From: Novosphingobium sp. | GTDB lineage: Bacteria; Pseudomonadota; Alphaproteobacteria; Sphingomonadales; Sphingomonadaceae | Direction: 5' to 3' | Length of the DNA stretch: 64,000 nt | Assembly: GCF_019748365.1 (NCBI RefSeq) | Contig: NZ_JAIEPN010000058.1 | Span: 23,576-87,575 of the forward strand | Shown here: piece by piece, positions 55,188 through 63,795 of the stretch | Layout: each line of letters opens with the position of its first letter | Numbering within the stretch: the first letter of the stretch is position 1 | The notes under the pieces: generated by a model | What the model was told of the DNA's origin: nothing | Database searches by the model: none | Seen by the model: the letters and a program-made list of their open reading frames with translations, nothing else | Made by a program: the position numbers and the translations under genes

Positions 55188-55811
55188 ATGGATCATCACG
55201 GCAGTTCCGAAGAGCGTGCGCAGTTCCATTCGATGGAGGAAGGCACCCAGGAAGACTGGACGATCATCGCGCGCGATTATGTCGGCTTTGCCGCCGGTCT
55301 GCCGGACCGCGTGCTGGCGCACCTCAGGCTGCTCGATGGCGATTTCGGCGGGTTCCCGATCGATCGCCTCACCCACAGCCTGCAGACCGCGACCCGCGCC
55401 CATCGCGATGGCCGTCCGGAAAGCTATGTCGTGATGGCGCTGCTGCACGACATTGGTGATACGCTGGGCTCGTACAATCACCCGGAAATCGCCGCCGCGA
55501 TCCTTCAGCCTTTCGTGAGCGAGGAAGAGCACTGGATCTGCCGCAACCACGGCGCGTTCCAGGGTTATTACTACTTCCACTACCTCGGCATCGATCGCAA
55601 CGTGCGCGAAAAGCACCGCGACAATCCCTACTTCGACGCCTGCGCCGAATTCTGCGCGAAGTACGATCAGTCCGCCTTCGATCCCGATTATGACACGCTG
55701 CCGCTCGAATTCTTCGAACCGATGGTGCGCCGGGTGATGGCGCGCCCGCGCAATGAAACGGCCATTTCCGCGATGGAAACCACCGCCGCGAAGGCCGAGG
55801 TTCCGGCCTAA
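55188..55811 (+). CDS. HD domain-containing phosphohydrolase
   Basis: A 207-aa protein with an HD metal-binding arrangement: H in LTHSLQTATRAHRDG, the HD pair in VMALLHDIGD (about residues 87-88), and a later acidic residue in EFCAKYDQSAFDPDYD. It resembles small predicted metal-dependent phosphohydrolases (HDc) seen near sterol/inositol or phosphonate genes, but I cannot name the substrate. GGGGAGAG before the ATG supports the start. Its stop is in a 13-bp tandem repeat. Confidence 0.83.
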   Translation: MDHHGSSEERAQFHSMEEGTQEDWTIIARDYVGFAAGLPDRVLAHLRLLDGDFGGFPIDRLTHSLQTATRAHRDGRPESYVVMALLHDIGDTLGSYNHPEIAAAILQPFVSEEEHWICRNHGAFQGYYYFHYLGIDRNVREKHRDNPYFDACAEFCAKYDQSAFDPDYDTLPLEFFEPMVRRVMARPRNETAISAMETTAAKAEVPA

Positions 55812-55840
55812 GGTTCCGGCTTAAGGTTCCCGGCGGAACC
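55799..55840. repeat. 13-bp tandem repeat and hairpin at convergent gene ends
   Basis: GGTTCCGGCCTAA (55799-55811) and GGTTCCGGCTTAA (55812-55824) are tandem near-identical units, followed by a partial third that forms the hairpin GGTTCC-CGGC-GGAACC (55825-55840). Stop codons of both convergent genes fall inside it. Confidence 0.75.
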
Positions 55841-56729
55841 GCAGCGCCCAGTTCGTATCGGGCTGGGCGCGCATCACCGCGATCTCGGCAGCCATCTCGC
55901 GGGCGCGGGTGCTGGCCTTGCCGTGGCTGGCGCCGGGGATCACCAGCAGGCCGCGCGGGTAGATCAGGCGGATCATCCGCAGCGCCGCTTCCGGCGGGTA
56001 TCCGGCATTCGCCATGATCCAGACCGAGAGCCGGTCTGCCTCGCGCTCGGTGCGGCGCACGGCATCGGTGCTGCGTTTGCCGGGGCCGAGCAGAGTTTCA
56101 TGATCGAGCGCGGCGTGGGCCAGTTCGTGCGCCAGCACCGCCGCGATCATCGCTTCATCGCCTCCGAGCTGATCCAGCGCCTCGCGGCCGATGCGAACTT
56201 CGCTGCGGGTCGCGCCCGCGTTGTTCTTCGCGTCATCAAGGAAGAAGCGCACCCCGCACGATGGCGCGGCCGTGATCGTCACCACGCGGCCGCCCTCCAG
56301 CGTGAGCGAGACCTTGCCGCCCTGCGCCGCCGCCTGCTCCAGCCGCGATTGCAGCGCCCAGACGCGGTCCCAGCTGCCCCGGCGCGGCGCCGGGCCGACG
56401 GGCGCACCATCGACGGCAACCACAACCGCATTGGCGGCCAGACCCGCCGCCTCGGCCGGGCTGCCTGCGGCGACTGCGGCCACCGCAACATCTCCGGACA
56501 GGCCATAGACGGCGCGCGCCACAGCGGGATCGGCGAACGTCTGCACATCGCCCAGCAGCAGGCCGATCCCCGGCGCGCTGCGCGCGCAATAGGGCGCGTT
56601 GGCATGGCTGAGCCGCCAGCCGATCGTCTGGACTTGCGCGTCGTCCTGCTGAAGATCGTCAACCGGCTGCGCGGCGGCTGGCTGCGCCAGGGCGAGCGCT
56701 GCCCCCAGTGACGCGAGCCGCGCCCGCAT
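55821..56729 (-). CDS. Periplasmic M48-like metallopeptidase with PDZ domain
   Basis: A 302-aa protein with a signal peptide (LGAALALAQPAAAQP). A PDZ-like segment (residues about 75-155) is followed by a zinc metallopeptidase region with HELAH at 201-205 and the downstream Glu in READRLSVWIM. The N-terminal part has no domain I recognise. It fits small Peptidase_M48-type quality-control proteases. Its start overlaps the stop of the DsbA-like gene by one base (TAATG), so both are on one transcript. Confidence 0.83.
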   Translation of the reverse strand: MRARLASLGAALALAQPAAAQPVDDLQQDDAQVQTIGWRLSHANAPYCARSAPGIGLLLGDVQTFADPAVARAVYGLSGDVAVAAVAAGSPAEAAGLAANAVVVAVDGAPVGPAPRRGSWDRVWALQSRLEQAAAQGGKVSLTLEGGRVVTITAAPSCGVRFFLDDAKNNAGATRSEVRIGREALDQLGGDEAMIAAVLAHELAHAALDHETLLGPGKRSTDAVRRTEREADRLSVWIMANAGYPPEAALRMIRLIYPRGLLVIPGASHGKASTRAREMAAEIAVMRAQPDTNWALRFRREP

Positions 56730-57514
56730 TAGCCTTTGCGGGCCGCGTTGACCGCCTGCTGCAGCGCCTCGCGCCCCACCGCGCCGGTCATCAGCTTGCC
56801 GCCCACGCTCCATGCCGGCGTACCGTTGATGCCGAGCTGGCGGGCGAAGCCGAGGTTGCGCTCCAGTTCCTGATGCACGCCGGGCTGCCGGGAGAAGCTG
56901 TCGGCGGCGGCGGTGTCGATGCCGGCTGCACTGGCCGCGGCGGCAATGCTGGCGCTGCTGGGCCGCTCGCCCGAGAACATCGCCTTGTGAAAGGCGGCAT
57001 ATCTGCCCTGCGCCGCTGCGGCGAGGCCCATGCGCGCGGCAGGCTCGCTTTCGGGCGAGATGATCGGCAGTTCGCGGATCACCACACGCAGATCGGGATT
57101 GCTCTTCACCAGCGCTTCGACGTCGGCCACGCTGCTCCGGCAATAGGTGCAGGAAAAGTCGGTGAATTCAACCAGCGTGACCTTGCCTTGCGGATTGCCG
57201 AGCACCGCACCGGGGAAGGGGGTCTCGAGCGCGCCGCGCAAGGGGGCGAGCCGTGCCTCGGTTTCGCGCGCCTGCAGCTTGTCCATGGCTTCGGGCAGGA
57301 TCTCGGGGTGTTCGAGGATATAGCTGCGCACCAGCGCCTCGATCGCGCCGCGCTGGCGAGCATCGATCCCGGCCTCGGCCAGCTGGCCCTCAAGCTTCCG
57401 GTCCGTTGCTGCAGCGTCTTCCGTGCCGACACGGCCATGCATGGCCCACCACCCGCCGGCGGCACCGGCTGCGCCGACCACCAGTGCAACGGCAAGAAAC
57501 GGACTGAAACGCAT
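56729..57514 (-). CDS. DsbA family thiol-disulfide oxidoreductase
   Basis: A 261-aa protein with an N-terminal signal anchor (VALVVGAAGAAGGWWAM) and a helical region (about 40-95) like that of ScsC/BdbD-type proteins. The thioredoxin fold has active-site C122-TY-C125 and the cis-Pro loop INGTPAW near residue 230. It should oxidise or isomerise disulfides in the periplasm. It sits between two M48-type proteases on the same strand, suggesting a shared envelope protein quality-control role (inference). Confidence 0.91.
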   Translation of the reverse strand: MRFSPFLAVALVVGAAGAAGGWWAMHGRVGTEDAAATDRKLEGQLAEAGIDARQRGAIEALVRSYILEHPEILPEAMDKLQARETEARLAPLRGALETPFPGAVLGNPQGKVTLVEFTDFSCTYCRSSVADVEALVKSNPDLRVVIRELPIISPESEPAARMGLAAAAQGRYAAFHKAMFSGERPSSASIAAAASAAGIDTAAADSFSRQPGVHQELERNLGFARQLGINGTPAWSVGGKLMTGAVGREALQQAVNAARKG

Positions 57515-57560
57515 GCCTAGAACTCCTGCAGGGCCGCTGCCCCGATCTGCTCGCCCCGCG

Positions 57561-58931
57561 CTACCGCGACTTCCTCATCCGCTCAATCATCGCGCGTGCG
57601 GACATCGCGATATCCTGCGCGCGCAGCCAATCGGGCGAACCCTTGGGCAGCGCGGCTTCAGCCGCTTCGGCACTGCGCAGCGCTTCGGGCAGTTTCATCT
57701 CGCCCAGCTGCTGCTCGGCGCTGGCCAGTCGCGCGCGGGGAATGTCGCCCTGCGCTTCGTAGACAACACCCAGCTGGTACCACGCGAAAGGATTGTCACG
57801 GTCGCGCGCCACCGCGGTCTTGAGCACGCGTTCGGCCTCGGCAAAATTGGCCTTGTCCTCCGTTGCGATCAGCGCATGGCCCAGCGTGGTTGCGATCAGC
57901 GGGGTGTTGCGGGTCAGCTCGACCGCGCGGCGCAGCGGCGCAATCGCATCACCGGGCTTGCCCGATTCGAGCAGGACTTGTCCCCTGAGCTCAAGCGCAT
58001 AGGGATCGTTCGGGTCCAGCTTGAGCAGCGCGTCGGTCTCGGCCAGCGCCTTGTCCATCAGCGCTTCCTTGTGGAAGGCATAGGCGCGCGCGAGGTGCGC
58101 GGGCGCGTCCTGCATCCAGTCCGGGTAGGCGGCGAGCGTGGCGGAAGGCTCGGCCAGATAGCCGACCAGCTTGGCCTTCACGCGCAGGAACCGGGCCTGC
58201 AGCGCGGGATCGCCGGGCTTGTTCCACGCCGGATCCTGCGAGAACGAATCCTGCAGCGTCGTCAGACGGTCCGACGTCATCGGGTGGGTGGAATAGAATT
58301 CGGCGTCGCTGTCGCGCTTGAAGCCGTAGCGGAATTCGAGGTTCTGCAGCTTCTTGAAGAAGTCGATCGAGCCCTTGCCCGAAATGCCTGCCTTGGTGAG
58401 GAACTGCACGCTGGCCGCGTCGGCCGAGGATTCCTGCGCGCGGCTGAAGGCAAGGTACTTGCCCAGCGCCGCCTGCTGGCCGGCCATGAGAATGCCGATG
58501 CCCGCATCGCCCGATCCGGCCGCGGCCGCCGCCGCGCCAAGCAGCAGGCTGAGAATGGTGATACCGGTGGCCGGCTTGCCGCCCTCGTCGCCGCGGATCA
58601 CGTGGCCGCCAGTGATATGGCCCAGCTCGTGCGCGAAGACGCCTTGTACTTCCGCTGCGTTGTCTGCCGCGCTGATCAGGCCCGAATGGAAATAGACCGC
58701 CTGTCCGCCCGCGACGAAGGCATTGATCGAGGGATCGTTGAGCAGGACAAGATCGATCGCGCGCGGATTGAAACCCGCCGCCGCCACGATCGGCGCGGCC
58801 ATGTCCTGGAAGAAGGCTTCAGTCTCGGCATCGCGCAGCACCGATTGCGCGGCGGCTGGTGCCGGCGCGAGGAGGAGCGCGATGGTGGCCGCGAGGGCTT
58901 GGCCGATGCGGCGGGGCAGGGATCGTGTCAC
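57561..58931 (-). CDS. M48 family metalloprotease with TPR domain (BepA-like)
   Basis: A 456-aa periplasmic protease with a signal peptide (cleavage near AAAQ, residue 29). The zinc motif HELGH is at residues 101-105 and a further Glu lies in ESSADAASV. The C-terminal half is TPR-like (e.g. AYAFHKEALMDKALAETDALLKLDPNDPYALELRGQVLLESGKPGDAI). This matches BepA/YfgC proteases that control outer-membrane protein assembly. It lies 46 bp upstream of the DsbA-like gene on the same strand. Confidence 0.92.
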   Translation of the reverse strand: MTRSLPRRIGQALAATIALLLAPAPAAAQSVLRDAETEAFFQDMAAPIVAAAGFNPRAIDLVLLNDPSINAFVAGGQAVYFHSGLISAADNAAEVQGVFAHELGHITGGHVIRGDEGGKPATGITILSLLLGAAAAAAGSGDAGIGILMAGQQAALGKYLAFSRAQESSADAASVQFLTKAGISGKGSIDFFKKLQNLEFRYGFKRDSDAEFYSTHPMTSDRLTTLQDSFSQDPAWNKPGDPALQARFLRVKAKLVGYLAEPSATLAAYPDWMQDAPAHLARAYAFHKEALMDKALAETDALLKLDPNDPYALELRGQVLLESGKPGDAIAPLRRAVELTRNTPLIATTLGHALIATEDKANFAEAERVLKTAVARDRDNPFAWYQLGVVYEAQGDIPRARLASAEQQLGEMKLPEALRSAEAAEAALPKGSPDWLRAQDIAMSARAMIERMRKSR

Positions 58932-58943
58932 GATGGTTGCAGC

Positions 58944-59921
58944 TTATCCGCCGTTCGCCTGAACCACCGGTGAAGCGGTGACCTTGGCGAGGAACGGCAG
59001 CACGGCATCGATCGCGCGCGGATCGTGCGAGAAGGGGCGGGCAAACATCATGATGAGGCCCTCATGCGTCACGCCGTCGAGCAGAACGGCCCGGGTCGGT
59101 GCTCCGGCGCGCGTCATCGTGCGGGCAAGCTCCACCGAATTGCGCGGACGCACGCGGGTATCGGCGGTACCGTGGACGAGCAGAAGGGGCGGCCCCCCGG
59201 CGCGGGCATGGACCACGGGCTGGGTCTCTTCGGGGTTCGGGGCCTTGCCGAAGCTCAGCTTGGTCGCCTCGCTCTCGAACGGGTAGAAATCGTAGGGGCC
59301 CGCCAGACCGACAACGCCGCGCAAGGCATCTGCCGAAAGCCCGCGCGCGGCAAGCCAGCGCCTGTCCAGCCCGAGCATGACCGCGTTGTAGGCCCCGGCA
59401 GAATGGCCCATCAGCACGATGCGGGATGGATCGCCGCCCTTGGCCCGGGCATTGTCCGCCACCCAGCGCAGCGCCGCGGCGCCGTCCTCCAGCATTCCCG
59501 GATACCGCGCCCTGGGATAGAGCCGGTAGCCCGCCAGCACCACGGCATAGCCCTGCGGCGCCAGCGCGCGGGCGATGAAGCGATAGTCGTGCGGATCGCC
59601 CGAACGCCAGCCCCCGCCATGGATGAACACCACGATCGGCAGCGGCCCCTTCGCGGCGGCTGTGTCGGCGGGGAGAAACATCTCCAGCTTCTGCGCGGGA
59701 TCGCTGCCAAAGCGGACGGCGGCAACTTCGCGGATCGATCCATCACCGCCGCGCAGCACGCGGTCTGCGGTGTCGAGCATTGCCACGGCTTCGGTCGCAA
59801 GCGCTTGCCGGTACAGCAGAAAACCGCCGACGCCGAGCAAGGCCAACACCGCCAGCGTCCAGCGGAGCCAGCGGCGGCGGGGCTTGTCAGGTGCGCGCTT
59901 GAGGATTGTTACTTCAGCCAT
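58944..59921 (-). CDS. Alpha/beta hydrolase (BD-FAE/esterase type)
   Basis: A 325-aa hydrolase with one N-terminal hydrophobic segment (about residues 19-41) that anchors it to the membrane or serves as a signal. The oxyanion-hole motif is VFIHGGGWRSGD and the nucleophile elbow GHSAGAY. Asp and His lie in LLLVHGTADTRV and DGVTHEGL. It belongs to the hormone-sensitive-lipase/BD-FAE-like group of esterases. The substrate is unknown. The stop of this gene is 12 bp before the BepA-like start. Confidence 0.88.
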   Translation of the reverse strand: MAEVTILKRAPDKPRRRWLRWTLAVLALLGVGGFLLYRQALATEAVAMLDTADRVLRGGDGSIREVAAVRFGSDPAQKLEMFLPADTAAAKGPLPIVVFIHGGGWRSGDPHDYRFIARALAPQGYAVVLAGYRLYPRARYPGMLEDGAAALRWVADNARAKGGDPSRIVLMGHSAGAYNAVMLGLDRRWLAARGLSADALRGVVGLAGPYDFYPFESEATKLSFGKAPNPEETQPVVHARAGGPPLLLVHGTADTRVRPRNSVELARTMTRAGAPTRAVLLDGVTHEGLIMMFARPFSHDPRAIDAVLPFLAKVTASPVVQANGG

Positions 59922-59964
59922 GGCGCATGGCTAGACGGTTTTGCGAGGGTGCGAAAGCGGCCCT

Positions 59965-61371
59965 TCAGCCCAGCAGACGGCGCGCGGCGCGTTCCAGCAT
60001 CGGCTGGTCGTCGGCAATTTCGCCCAACAGCACGGCGGGGCCGCTGGCCAGACGGCGCACCATGACCAGCGCGAATTCGGCGCCTTCCGGCTCCAGCGCA
60101 TAGAGCGGCTTGTGATCGAGCGCGCGCAGGTTCTCGACGAGCGAGGGCTGCTGCTTGGATGTGGCCTTGCCGGTTTCCTCGCGGCGCAGCTTGCGCTCCA
60201 GCGCGACGACGCCCTTGAGGCCGCCCGGCGCCTTGGCGAGATAGCCGCCCAGTTCGCCATAACCGAGCGAGAGGCGCTGCGCGTGGGCCAGCGCGGTGGT
60301 GTATTCGGCGATGCGGGTCTTGTCGTAGTCCGCGCCGAACACGAGCTTGACGAGCGGCGTCAGCGGCGCGCGTGCCTGCATGGTGAGGCCGGCATCGGCG
60401 ACCATTTCGGCATAGTCTTCGGGCGCATCTTCGGCGGCCAGCGCGAAGTCCCAGGCCCGGCCGATTGCGGCGTAAAGCGCACCGCGGGTGCGGTCTTCGC
60501 TCGCATGCGCGATATGGGCGAGATCGCGGGCCGAGGCGAGCCAGTCGGCCAGACAGGCCGGCTCCGGCTCGTCGAGCGCAAGGTCATGCACCGGCTCGGC
60601 GGCTTCGCCGGGAATGATTTCGACCCCGAACTCGGCCAGATCGAGCGGTGCTGTGCTCTCGTATTCGGTCATGTCGCTGTCTGGCCCGTCGGCCCAGCCG
60701 CCCAGCGGCACGCTGGTGCGGCGCGGCGCAAGCGTGGTGCTGCTCGGGCGCTGGTCGAGCGCCTGATCGATCTCCAGCAGCAGCGCATCAGTGGTGTGCT
60801 GGTCGGCCAGTTCCTTCCAGTTGATCACGCCGTAGAGGTAATCGATCGTCTGGTTGTCGGTCGAGAACGGCAGCAGGATGCCGCGATAGAGGATCGTGCG
60901 GCCGCGCTGGTTGACGAATTCGGCCTCGAACCCGATCGGCGCCTGGTTTGCGATGATCTGCAGGTAGTGATCGGTAATGCGCGAGAGCAGAGAGCGTCCG
61001 GGGATGTCGCTCAGACGGCGCAGCGCGCTGCAGGCCTCGCATTCATCGGCGAGCACCTGACCCAGGAACGGGATCGCGGGATCCTCGATGCCATTGTCGA
61101 AATGGAGCAGCACCGAATGGTCGGCGAAGTCGGGCATGTTCCCGTCGAGCAGCGACTGCACGGGCGGAAACTGGCCGGAATCGAGCAGGCTCGCCCAGAA
61201 ATTGTAGGCGCGCACCTGCATGCGGCGCTCGTCCTGCCCGATCGGCGGCGGCGGCGCGGCGACGGCACCCTGCTCGTCGATCGATTCCTCATAAGCGGTA
61301 TACTCGGCGGCGAGGTCGAGCGGCTCCTGGCCTTCCGAGCCATCCGAACTGATGCCGCGATACGTATCCAT
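59965..61371 (-). CDS. PAS-like domain protein, 468 aa, unknown function
   Basis: A 468-aa cytoplasmic protein. Residues about 50-190 resemble a PAS_5-type domain (RAYNFWASLLDSGQFPPVQSLL, then IPGRSLLSRITDHYLQIIANQAPIGFEAEF and TILYRGILLPFS). The remaining half is mainly helical and acidic and ends in a basic/hydrophobic tail; I cannot assign it. It has no kinase or cyclase domain. Similar stand-alone PAS proteins occur in alphaproteobacteria. An inverted repeat and a degenerate CtrA-like site lie just upstream. Confidence 0.7.
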   Translation of the reverse strand: MDTYRGISSDGSEGQEPLDLAAEYTAYEESIDEQGAVAAPPPPIGQDERRMQVRAYNFWASLLDSGQFPPVQSLLDGNMPDFADHSVLLHFDNGIEDPAIPFLGQVLADECEACSALRRLSDIPGRSLLSRITDHYLQIIANQAPIGFEAEFVNQRGRTILYRGILLPFSTDNQTIDYLYGVINWKELADQHTTDALLLEIDQALDQRPSSTTLAPRRTSVPLGGWADGPDSDMTEYESTAPLDLAEFGVEIIPGEAAEPVHDLALDEPEPACLADWLASARDLAHIAHASEDRTRGALYAAIGRAWDFALAAEDAPEDYAEMVADAGLTMQARAPLTPLVKLVFGADYDKTRIAEYTTALAHAQRLSLGYGELGGYLAKAPGGLKGVVALERKLRREETGKATSKQQPSLVENLRALDHKPLYALEPEGAEFALVMVRRLASGPAVLLGEIADDQPMLERAARRLLG

Positions 61372-61408
61372 GAACCAGTCCCCGTGGTCGTCTGTCGGGG
61401 CCCGTCAT

Positions 61409-61443
61409 GGCGCAACATGGTAAAGATGTGTTTAAGTTGCGCC
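61409..61443. promoter_or_regulatory. Inverted repeat upstream of the PAS-like gene
   Basis: GGCGCAAC (61409-61416) and GTTGCGCC (61436-61443) are perfect inverted copies separated by 19 AT-rich bases. On the minus strand the spacer reads TTAA-N7-TTTA, one mismatch from a CtrA box. Confidence 0.4.
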
Positions 61444-61501
61444 GCGCCGTTGTGCGCAATCGTTCGAGAATGGCGCGGTCCGGTTCCGCTGCGGCGCTAC
61501 C

Positions 61502-62386
61502 TCAACGCGCCGCGATGGCCGATGCCTTGGCCAGCAGCTTCACCGCCATGTCGCGGTGAAGCAGTTCGGCCATCTTGCCGCCCACCTTGAGCGCGCCCTT
61601 GCCCGCATTCGCCGGGTCGGCAAACGCGGCGACAATGGCTTCGGCCTCGGCCACTTCGGCTGCACCCGGCGCGAAGACGCGGTTGGCTGTCTCGATCTGC
61701 GAAGGATGGATCAGCGTCTTGCCGTCGAAGCCCAGTTCGCGCGCCTGAGTGCACTCCGCCTCGAGCCGCGCGGGATCGTCGATCGCATTGCACACCCCGT
61801 CGAGCAGGACGAGGCCATGCGCGCGCGCCGCCATCAGCGCTTGCACCATGACCGGCACGAAGCCGACACGCCCCGGCATTTGCGCCATGCCGGTTTCCTT
61901 GGCGAGATCGTTGAGCCCCAGCACGAATCCGGCCAGCCGCGAGAGCCGCGCCGTTTCCGCGATCCGCTCCAGCGCCAGCACGGCCTTGGGCGTTTCGATC
62001 ATCACCCAGAGGCGAACGGCGGGATCATAGCCGGCCCCATCCATGGCCACCGACAGCGCGACCACATCGGCCGCATCGTCCACCTTGGGCGCCAGCACGG
62101 CGTGGAGCGGGCAATGCGCCAGTGCGGCAAGATCCGCCTTGCCCCAGGGCGAGCCGAGCGGATTCATCCGCGCTATCATCTGCCGGTGCCCGAAGCCGCC
62201 AGCCTGCACTTCCTCGACCAGCGCGGTGCGTGCCTCGTCCTTCATTTCGGGCGCAACGGCATCTTCCAGATCAAGCGCCACGGCATCGCACGGCAATGCG
62301 CGCGCCTTGTCCACGGCACGGCGATTGCTGGCAGGCATATAGAGCAGCGAGCGCAGCGGCTGCGCTTGGGTCAGGGCATCAGGCAC
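61502..62386 (-). CDS. HpcH/HpaI-family CoA ester lyase (CitE-like)
   Basis: A 294-aa lyase. Typical stretches are RSLLYMPASNRRAVDKARALPCDAVALDLEDAVAP, MIARMNPLGSPWGKADLAAL, VMIETPKAVLALERIA and GFDGKTLIHPSQIETANRVF. The acidic metal site is in ALDLEDAV. Members cleave or form C-C bonds in acyl-CoA esters, for example malyl-CoA or citramalyl-CoA. The start is placed at the GTG at 62386 because GGAG lies 6 nt upstream; a TTG at 62401 is the other candidate. Confidence 0.9.
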   Translation of the reverse strand: MPDALTQAQPLRSLLYMPASNRRAVDKARALPCDAVALDLEDAVAPEMKDEARTALVEEVQAGGFGHRQMIARMNPLGSPWGKADLAALAHCPLHAVLAPKVDDAADVVALSVAMDGAGYDPAVRLWVMIETPKAVLALERIAETARLSRLAGFVLGLNDLAKETGMAQMPGRVGFVPVMVQALMAARAHGLVLLDGVCNAIDDPARLEAECTQARELGFDGKTLIHPSQIETANRVFAPGAAEVAEAEAIVAAFADPANAGKGALKVGGKMAELLHRDMAVKLLAKASAIAAR

Positions 62387-62392
62387 ACACTT

Positions 62393-62396
62393 CTCC
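62393..62396 (-). promoter_or_regulatory. Ribosome binding site deciding the CitE-like start
   Basis: GGAG on the minus strand with a 6-nt spacer to the GTG at 62386. It would lie inside the coding sequence if the TTG at 62401 were used. Confidence 0.6.
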
Positions 62397-62473
62397 GACA
62401 AAGCATGAGGCGCTTGGGTATGGGGTACTGGTCCCCGCCCTTTCCCGATGCGGCGTCGCTGTGCAAGCGATTG

Positions 62474-62968
62474 TTACAGGATATAACGCACCTTGATGGC
62501 GGTCCTGAGCTGCGCGGGGCCGACCTGGAACGAGGCCGCGCCAAAGCGGGGCGGTCCGAACTGCAGCGGCGCATCGCGCGAAAAACCGAAGCCCTCCTTC
62601 GGCAGCATCATCATCTTGTCCATGCGGCCGTTGCCGTTCTCGTCATGAAACAGCGCGATGGCATAGCGGCCCTGCGGCACGTCCTTGAACTGCACCGTCT
62701 CGCCGTTCAGCGCCGGCACCGTGAGGTGCAGCGCATTGGGGTCCTTCTGGCAATCGGGAAAGGTCTTGGGATTGGCCGTCATGCAGGCCAGGATCTGGCC
62801 GCGGTTGGAGCGAAGTCCCCCGATCTGCACGAGAATCGAACTGGGCATGGACGAGCCCGCCTGCGCCTGCCCTTGCGGATGGACCTGAACTTCCGGCACC
62901 GGCATGGCCGCGATGGCGAGCGGCGCGGCGAAGAGGGCAAGGCCCAGCGGCAACCTCATGTGCTTCAT
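62474..62968 (-). CDS. DUF2141 domain protein (exported)
   Basis: A 164-aa protein with a signal peptide (LALFAAPLAIAAMP). The core matches DUF2141: ILVQIGGLRSNRGQILACMT, then VPQGRYAIALFHDENGNGRMDKMMMLPKEGFGFSRDA, with the conserved DENGNGxxD turn. The function of the family is unknown; members are often next to sterol desaturase or carotenoid-related genes, as here. It overlaps the sterol desaturase stop by 4 bases, so the two are co-translated. Confidence 0.85.
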   Translation of the reverse strand: MKHMRLPLGLALFAAPLAIAAMPVPEVQVHPQGQAQAGSSMPSSILVQIGGLRSNRGQILACMTANPKTFPDCQKDPNALHLTVPALNGETVQFKDVPQGRYAIALFHDENGNGRMDKMMMLPKEGFGFSRDAPLQFGPPRFGAASFQVGPAQLRTAIKVRYIL

Positions 62969-63675
62969 GGCGCAGAAAGTCCCTTGTCGGTTCCGCAAAC
63001 ATGATCCCAGAAGCGGAAGTAGAGGCCGAAATTGCATCGATAGAGCTCGTGATGACGATGGTGATGGCTCGCCGTTATCATCCAATGCCCTACAGTTGAA
63101 TGAACGAGGGTCTTGGGAAACATTTCCCAACCCATGTGATTGGTGACACCCATCACGGTCATCACCGTGAGCACGATGCCCAGCACCCCGGCGTGGATCG
63201 GCACCACAAAGACCAGCGCCGGAATGAACAGGCCGACGATGGCGGCCTCCACGGGATGGAAATTCATCGCCGCCCACGCCGTCGGCGGGCGGCTGGCGTG
63301 GTGCACGGCATGGATCGCACGGAACACCTGCGGGCGGTGCATCCAGCGGTGCGTCCAGTAGAACCACGTGTCATGCAGCGCGAGATAGACGAACAGCGAG
63401 AGCGGCAGCCACCACAAGGGGTAGTCGTTCACGTCGGTGTAGACCCGGGTCCAGCCGTAATGCTGCCAGCCCCAGGCGATGATCCCCGCGGGAACGCCGT
63501 AGATCGCGGCGGAAGCAAGGCTCCACGTGATCTCGCTGCGCATCTGGCGGGCAAGGCCGGTATAGTGGCCCGGCCGCACCAGCTTGGTCAGCCATGCGAA
63601 GAGGCCGCTCACCGCCAGATAGCGCACGGCAACGATCACCGTCATGACCAGCGCGGAAAGCCACAGCTCGCTCAT
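62965..63675 (-). CDS. Sterol desaturase / fatty acid hydroxylase family protein
   Basis: A 236-aa membrane di-iron enzyme with about four TM helices. The histidine-rich metal motifs are HDTWFYWTHRWMH, HAVHH and a C-terminal HHHRHH (TASHHHRHHELY). These identify the fatty acid hydroxylase superfamily, which hydroxylates or desaturates sterols, lipids or carotenoids. The lipid substrate is not known. It is co-translated with the DUF2141 gene. Confidence 0.9.
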   Translation of the reverse strand: MSELWLSALVMTVIVAVRYLAVSGLFAWLTKLVRPGHYTGLARQMRSEITWSLASAAIYGVPAGIIAWGWQHYGWTRVYTDVNDYPLWWLPLSLFVYLALHDTWFYWTHRWMHRPQVFRAIHAVHHASRPPTAWAAMNFHPVEAAIVGLFIPALVFVVPIHAGVLGIVLTVMTVMGVTNHMGWEMFPKTLVHSTVGHWMITASHHHRHHELYRCNFGLYFRFWDHVCGTDKGLSAP

Positions 63676-63795
63676 GCGGCGGAGTCTCCGGTCACGGGCA
63701 GGGTGGAAGGCACGATCACGTCAGCCTCTATGCCAAGGCGGCGCGCCTGTGGACAGGGCCCCGTTGGGCCAGTCCACAAGGCGCTTCACCGAAAG

